Part shown: in pieces, positions 60,033-64,000 of the stretch
How positions within the stretch are numbered: the first letter of the stretch is position 1
Layout of the letters: the number at the start of each line of letters is the position of its first letter
From: Vibrio mangrovi
Lineage (GTDB): Bacteria > Pseudomonadota > Gammaproteobacteria > Enterobacterales > Vibrionaceae
Length of the DNA stretch: 64,000 nucleotides
Direction of reading: 5' to 3'
Assembly: GCF_024346955.1 (NCBI RefSeq)
Contig: NZ_AP024884.1
Span: 1,268,598-1,332,597 of the forward strand
Made by a program: the position numbers and the translations under genes
The notes under the pieces: model-generated
Seen by the model: the letters and a program-made list of their open reading frames with translations, nothing else
Told to the model about the DNA's origin: nothing
Databases searched by the model: none

Positions 60033-60381
60033 AGATCACCTCCGGACAAACCATGTTAGGGACACGTATTCTATAGCGGAGCTGAAAATCCTTGTTAAGC
60101 AAAATTGTTCAAGAGTGTGATAGTGGCTATAGTTCCGTAAAAATATTGATAGTTGTAAGAATAAAATTTGCGTCTGTTCAGTCAGAACAGTATCTTTAAA
60201 AGATCGCTGTCGATTTTCAGGTCAGGCAATTCTTCTTCCTTCCCCGGCTTTTCTCTTACTATACAGCATAATCTACGGAACGATGATCAAGGTGTTGTTG
60301 AAGGTTCTCTATCTATCAGGATAGCTAACCTGCTGATTTACCAAAACGGGCCAGGAAATCATTTTTGACAGGTAAAAAAAA
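60033..60381. other. Intergenic region downstream of rctB
   Basis: This region contains the promoter of the small protein gene. A plus-strand 66-codon frame (60168-60368) has no ribosome-binding site and is not called. Nothing else was recognised. Confidence 0.4.
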
Positions 60382-60400
60382 GCGAGCATGGGGTGCTCGC
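60374..60400 (-). terminator. Terminator of the rctB transcript
   Basis: GCGAGCA (60382-60388) and TGCTCGC (60394-60400) form a stem. On the minus strand a run of eight T residues follows. It lies about 200 bases past the rctB stop, leaving a long 3' untranslated stretch. Confidence 0.85.
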
Positions 60401-60603
60401 GAAAATGCTAAGTATGAATATAACAACGTGAACCTAACCAATTGACGTCGGTAGGATAAAAGGTTGTCTTTCGGAGCTAAGAATAGCCATCTATTTCCCC
60501 TCTTCTGTCAGGACGGTGTCAGAGCTGTGCAAACACCAGTATGGTTTGTAATCTTCGTTCCATTTTTGTGCTCTTCTTCCGCTAACCTTCTATTTTTCAT
60601 AGG

Positions 60604-62580
60604 CTAGATACCAATAGCGACTTCATCAAGAATCTGAAATACCGACTCGTCCAGATGCCCTTCACTAATCTGTTTACATACTTTCCGGCGCACAGCCAGT
60701 CCTGATATCAATCGTTCTATTGATAAATGCTTATTGCTGCTCCGGGAATTATACAGCTCAATTGTTTTACTCAATAACTCATAAGGAAGAACGGCATCGC
60801 CCACTCTCAGCCAATCGAGCTTATCAATCAGCTCCTGACACTCTTCCCGTATAGACGCAGGGGAATGTCCCGTCATTGCCGACAATGCGGTTATACTGCG
60901 TTCCAGAGCCTCCTGAGAGGTATATTTAGACAGGGTTATCGTTATCTCATCAGCATTGATTTCAACCAGATGTTTACGCAGCTTAACCCTGCGTCCCAAA
61001 TTACCTCTGGGTGAAGGCGCTTTCCGCTGTATCGGTTCAAATTCTCCGTCAATGATCGAAGAAAGCTCTTCCAGTTTCTGCTTGGAGACCATTTCATGGC
61101 GAAGCGGGTTCGGCAGGGTCGGTGCCATATTACGTTTTCCGGCATTGGTTGTTCTGGCTCTGGAGTAACGTAATACTTCTTCAACATCACATTTGATATC
61201 GACTTCATAATCCGTGATCTTTCCTTTCGCATGAATTGATCGGATCGACAGATGATATCCCCACAGATTCACAACAAAGAATTCCTCATCTCCCTTCCCT
61301 TCAGATAAACGCCGTAATTCCCGGATCAAATCCATGGAGAACCGACGCCATTCGATATTACGGGCCAGTTTCTGATTCAGTTCTGACAGCAACATCGTCT
61401 CATGATGCCGACGGGACATCCGACTACGAAAGTAAGAGTAAAGCTGGAAGACCAAAGTATGTTGCTTCAGGATCTCCGGAGGAAACAGGAAGAAGTAATC
61501 CCGGGTGAGTAACTCCTCATAGAATGAAGGTTCCCATACCAGAATATAAAGATTCGGTTTAATTTTGATCTCACCGTCAGCCCCTTCTACGGGAGCTTCT
61601 TCTGAAGCTGTAATCGTACGGGCCAGAAACCGGAAACGATCACTTTTAAATCCTTCCGGCATATTTTCACTCAGCCAGCGTCCCGTCAGCTCGTGAAGCT
61701 GGAAATCAGTAAATTCAATTCGATCAATGCTGTCACGAATCGAATCTCTGGCCGGTCCACTATCCTTTTTGCCCCGCAATGACAAGATATCCGTGATATA
61801 GAGCGGTGTTTTGTTCGGAATATGCTTTGCGTTCAGATGATACTCTTCCCGCTGATGATCGTGATACTGCACCGTTAATGTGAATAGCGCAAACAGTGTC
61901 ATCAGATCATCGACAGTCATAATATTCTTTGAGGATCGTGTTTCGATCACTGCCCGGGTTCCTGAAATAGAAACCATTGATTTCTGGTAACTTTTACGAG
62001 TTCTGGGGGGAGCCAGAGCCTGATCAATGATCCCGGCCCAATTAGTGGGTGAAACAACAAATTGATCCGCTTCATCTTTGATTGCTGGTGGTGTGTTTAA
62101 GCCGTATTCATTCAACAGACGTTGATTTACCTGAGTTTGTGCCAGTGCTTTCGAACGTTTTTGCTTCTCAGACTGTTTTACCGATTCAGTAATCAGACTG
62201 GTAGTTCCCAATACTGAAATCAGCTGACTGGGATTAATAAATTTATGCAGCATTGTTTTTCCTGCAAGGCCTTCTTCGAACCGGACAGGAATTTGTTCAA
62301 AGAGGCCAATATTCACAGCCGCACGCAATCGCTGTTGAATTGCGGCTCTTGTCAGTTGCCCGTCTGCAGCTTCAATCAATTCTGTTGTCGACACTAAACC
62401 ATCTTTGCTACTCATTCCTTTTAAAGAGACTAAATTGAGTAGCTCAATGATGCTTCTGGTGACACCTTTAAAATGTTGATACTGTTCTATCCAGTTAACT
62501 GATGATTCTGATACCTGAAAAAGATGTCCGTCCTTATGATTTCTGGGAGCTTTAATTAATATTTTTTCGTGAGTGCTCAT
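60604..62580 (-). CDS. rctB: Chromosome II replication initiator RctB
   Basis: The 658-residue protein has the same length as V. cholerae RctB as I recall it, and is nearly identical over long stretches, e.g. QALAPPRTRKSYQKSMVSIS, TPLYITDILSLRGKKDSGPA and RRVKLRKHLVEINADEITIT. RctB binds Dam-methylated iterons and regulatory 39-mer sites, opens the origin and represses its own gene. Start ATG 62580 (MSTHEKILIKAPRNHKDG) matches the family; AGGA lies close before it. The frame is open to 62598. It is transcribed away from the iteron cluster. Confidence 0.98.
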   Translation of the reverse strand: MSTHEKILIKAPRNHKDGHLFQVSESSVNWIEQYQHFKGVTRSIIELLNLVSLKGMSSKDGLVSTTELIEAADGQLTRAAIQQRLRAAVNIGLFEQIPVRFEEGLAGKTMLHKFINPSQLISVLGTTSLITESVKQSEKQKRSKALAQTQVNQRLLNEYGLNTPPAIKDEADQFVVSPTNWAGIIDQALAPPRTRKSYQKSMVSISGTRAVIETRSSKNIMTVDDLMTLFALFTLTVQYHDHQREEYHLNAKHIPNKTPLYITDILSLRGKKDSGPARDSIRDSIDRIEFTDFQLHELTGRWLSENMPEGFKSDRFRFLARTITASEEAPVEGADGEIKIKPNLYILVWEPSFYEELLTRDYFFLFPPEILKQHTLVFQLYSYFRSRMSRRHHETMLLSELNQKLARNIEWRRFSMDLIRELRRLSEGKGDEEFFVVNLWGYHLSIRSIHAKGKITDYEVDIKCDVEEVLRYSRARTTNAGKRNMAPTLPNPLRHEMVSKQKLEELSSIIDGEFEPIQRKAPSPRGNLGRRVKLRKHLVEINADEITITLSKYTSQEALERSITALSAMTGHSPASIREECQELIDKLDWLRVGDAVLPYELLSKTIELYNSRSSNKHLSIERLISGLAVRRKVCKQISEGHLDESVFQILDEVAIGI

Positions 62581-62619
62581 CTTTCCTGTCCGTATCACAT
62601 TTGGCGTAATATTGATATT

Positions 62620-62735
62620 TTTCCGAGGATAAAGAAAAATTTTCTATAAATAAAGAAAAAATTATTGCTCTTAATAAACTGATCTTTTTGATTATTAATG
62701 ATCTTAAATGTTTATATGATCTTATGATCTGAGTG
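62620..62735. other. AT-rich unwinding-type region with TGATCT repeats
   Basis: The segment between rctB and the iterons is very AT-rich. It carries TGATCT at 62680, 62699, 62717 and 62725. These resemble iteron cores and could be the duplex-unwinding element and single-strand RctB contacts described for ori2. The rctB promoter must also lie here. Confidence 0.6.
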
Positions 62736-62790
62736 AAAAACTGGCGGTAACAACATGTAATTAAAGCATATTTTTATGCGGCTCTCGAAA

Positions 62791-63411
62791 GCATGATCAT
62801 GATAATTCGGGAACAATGATCAATAACATATTGAAAGCATGATCATTAATCGCCTGAAGCATGATCATTTGAATTGCGGAATAATGATCAATACTCTTCC
62901 TGAAAAATGATCAAGGTGAATACACAACTTATCCACATGCCCTGTCTGTTACTTGCTACAAATGAAGGTACATTTTGCTTTGATGAGGATAGATGCCGCA
63001 AGCATGATCAAGGAAAATCAGATATCTCTTATCTACTTTCGTGATTCAACTGACTTTTGGATAGTTGAAAAACATTTTTCTGCCTTCATGGTGAGAAACC
63101 GGTCCTGTTCTGTCATCACGTAAGCATGATCAAGGGATTAGCGAAGCATGTTCTCGTAAAAATATGTCATTTCAATTTCTGGGATAATCAATGTAAATCG
63201 TGGCAATCCCCCAGTTGAGCTGACACTACCCGTAGTTGGACAGTCAAAATACATGCTTCCGGGGATGAATTCTTCTTGATCATTGTTCCGATCTTTTCTA
63301 AATGAGATCCTAGATTGGCTTGTTTGATTTATATACGCTTTGTTCCTTGATCATGCTTCTGTTCCCTCCATATTTACAGGAAGCATGATCATGAGGTTCA
63401 TCCTTGATCAT
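62791..63411. other. oriCII: Chromosome II replication origin, RctB iterons
   Basis: ATGATCA cores occur at about 62793, 62816, 62839, 62861, 62884, 62907, 63004, 63126 and 63385 on the plus strand. Inverted TGATCAT copies are at 63277, 63348 and 63405. Most are preceded by GC and several are followed by AGG. Each contains a GATC Dam site. The first six are spaced 22-23 bases, two helical turns, which is the regular array of the minimal origin. The later ones are scattered and mixed in direction, as in the negative-control region. Confidence 0.95.
62929..62937 (+). promoter_or_regulatory. DnaA box in the chromosome II origin
   Basis: TTATCCACA is a perfect high-affinity DnaA box. It directly follows the sixth regularly spaced iteron. 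Vibrio chromosome II initiation needs DnaA as well as RctB. Confidence 0.95.
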
Positions 63412-64000
63412 CTTTCCGTGTCTGCTCTCTTGTCGAAATACTATGCTTGTTGGTGATATTTTTCTTTATTCTGGCACTTATGTTTTGGTTTTCTGGCAGG
63501 ATAAGAGCGTTTTTTAGTCTGAAGTATGTTCTGAACATGCTTTCGTATCAATGAAGTGTCCATTGTTGTGTTTCTGAAGGTAGATATTGAAAGCAAATTC
63601 GCAATTTATACAGTTGAAATCACAAGTGCCGTAATTACTGCACTACTTTCAATCGTTCCGGTGTGGGTTGTATGTGAAATTGTGATTATTCCGTTGAGGT
63701 TCACTGCAGTATCTGATGATTCTTATGACAACTCAGATTTGAGTTTATGTGGAAACAATTAAACCGTTTGATGAACTAAATACAATTTACATTGTAAAAC
63801 GTGACGACGTAACACTTTTATGAAATTTAATTTTCAGGGTAGATTACTGTAGATATTTTTTATGTGAAAGTTATTATTTTCATCAAATCGTACGTTAATA
63901 AACACTTTATTGTGATATTAATCTAAAATTGGTTGTACACCTTTTTATTGTTAATAACTTAAAATGTTGTACAATAACATCTAGTCACTCATTATGGATA
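63412..64000. other. Origin-flanking non-coding region, rctA-like position
   Basis: In V. cholerae the corresponding region (rctA/incII) is transcribed but not translated. Here a 68-codon GTG-initiated frame (63556-63762) lacks a ribosome-binding site and any recognisable family. At the edge, two TTGTACA words at 63933 and 63967 stand 34 bases apart and may belong to the promoter of the next operon, probably parAB2 (outside the window). Confidence 0.45.
63785..63799. other. parS2: parS2 centromere site
   Basis: TTTACATTGTAAA at 63786-63798 fits the Vibrio chromosome II parS2 consensus NTTTACANTGTAAAN exactly. ParB2 binds such sites for segregation. The position next to the origin is the expected one. 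Confidence 0.88.

Noticed and set aside
60168..60368. Plus-strand 66-codon frame after rctB
   Set aside because: No ribosome-binding site and no recognisable protein; ends in the rctB terminator area.
62791..62913. CRISPR-like array from the evenly spaced repeats
   Set aside because: The repeated unit is only the seven-base iteron core with 15-base gaps, next to rctB and a DnaA box; it is a replication origin.
63556..63762. 68-codon GTG frame near the origin
   Set aside because: No ribosome-binding site; the equivalent region in V. cholerae is non-coding.
1..64000. CRISPR array, tRNA, rRNA, complete insertion sequence or prophage
   Set aside because: No regularly spaced repeat-spacer pattern, no tRNA/rRNA sequence and no transposase or phage gene was recognised on either strand.

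Overview
The window is the origin-proximal part of chromosome II of a Vibrio species. The decisive evidence is at the right end: a gene for RctB, the initiator used only by Vibrionaceae second chromosomes (60604-62580, minus), preceded by an AT-rich segment, a cluster of about twelve ATGATCA-type iterons (62791-63411), a perfect DnaA box TTATCCACA (62929) and a chromosome II parS2 site (63785). A second parS2 site lies 18 kb away inside the glgB terminator. Gene content agrees: a Qrr quorum-sensing sRNA, an ortholog of the V. cholerae dicarboxylate carrier VcINDY, a DUF368/PopT carrier, malPQ-glgB and a DUF3283 protein. The species cannot be named from the sequence.

Layout. 1-4.6 kb: end of a MerR regulator coupled to a DUF523/DUF1722 protein, then a pair of TPR proteins, one an active-looking GGDEF diguanylate cyclase and the other with a degenerate GGDEF-like tail. 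4.6-9 kb: an MFS carrier, qrr with its sigma-54 promoter and LuxO sites, popT and sstT. 9-20 kb: Sel1-repeat protein, glgX, ABC exporter, a small secreted protein, DUF445 protein, a dCache chemoreceptor and the VcINDY-like carrier. 20-29 kb: AEC carrier, a split spermidine-synthase-like pair followed by a tiny coupled ORF, and a lactate module (LysR, lldP, lldEFG). 29-34.5 kb: an accessory stretch, in part AT-rich, with an unknown protein, an HNH nuclease, a Nudix hydrolase, a type VI secretion cassette (PAAR protein, Ntox44-type toxin, candidate immunity protein), GNAT and VOC genes and REP-like repeats. 34.6-39.5 kb: a phenolic-acid decarboxylase operon (bsdBCD) with a divergent MarR regulator, a palindromic operator and, beyond an MFS gene, an LpdD-like prenyl-FMN chaperone. 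39.8-45.6 kb: small membrane protein, lipoprotein, TSUP carrier, a large FAD/Fe-S D-lactate-type dehydrogenase and a PhzF enzyme. 45.7-52.9 kb: malP-malQ-glgB with an upstream CRP-like site. 53.3-58.1 kb: cyoABCDE, the cytochrome bo3 oxidase operon. 58.6-60.1 kb: a YebC paralog and two small proteins. 60.4-64 kb: rctB and the origin.

How it works together. Glycogen and maltodextrin turnover (glgX, glgB, malP, malQ), lactate and dicarboxylate uptake, and a terminal oxidase form a carbon/energy block. Regulation visible in the DNA includes quorum sensing (qrr), a likely CRP input, a MarR-type aromatic-acid switch and c-di-GMP signalling. The likeliest lineage-specific parts are the 28.8-33 kb stretch and the decarboxylase locus. 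No tRNA, rRNA, CRISPR array or complete insertion sequence was seen.
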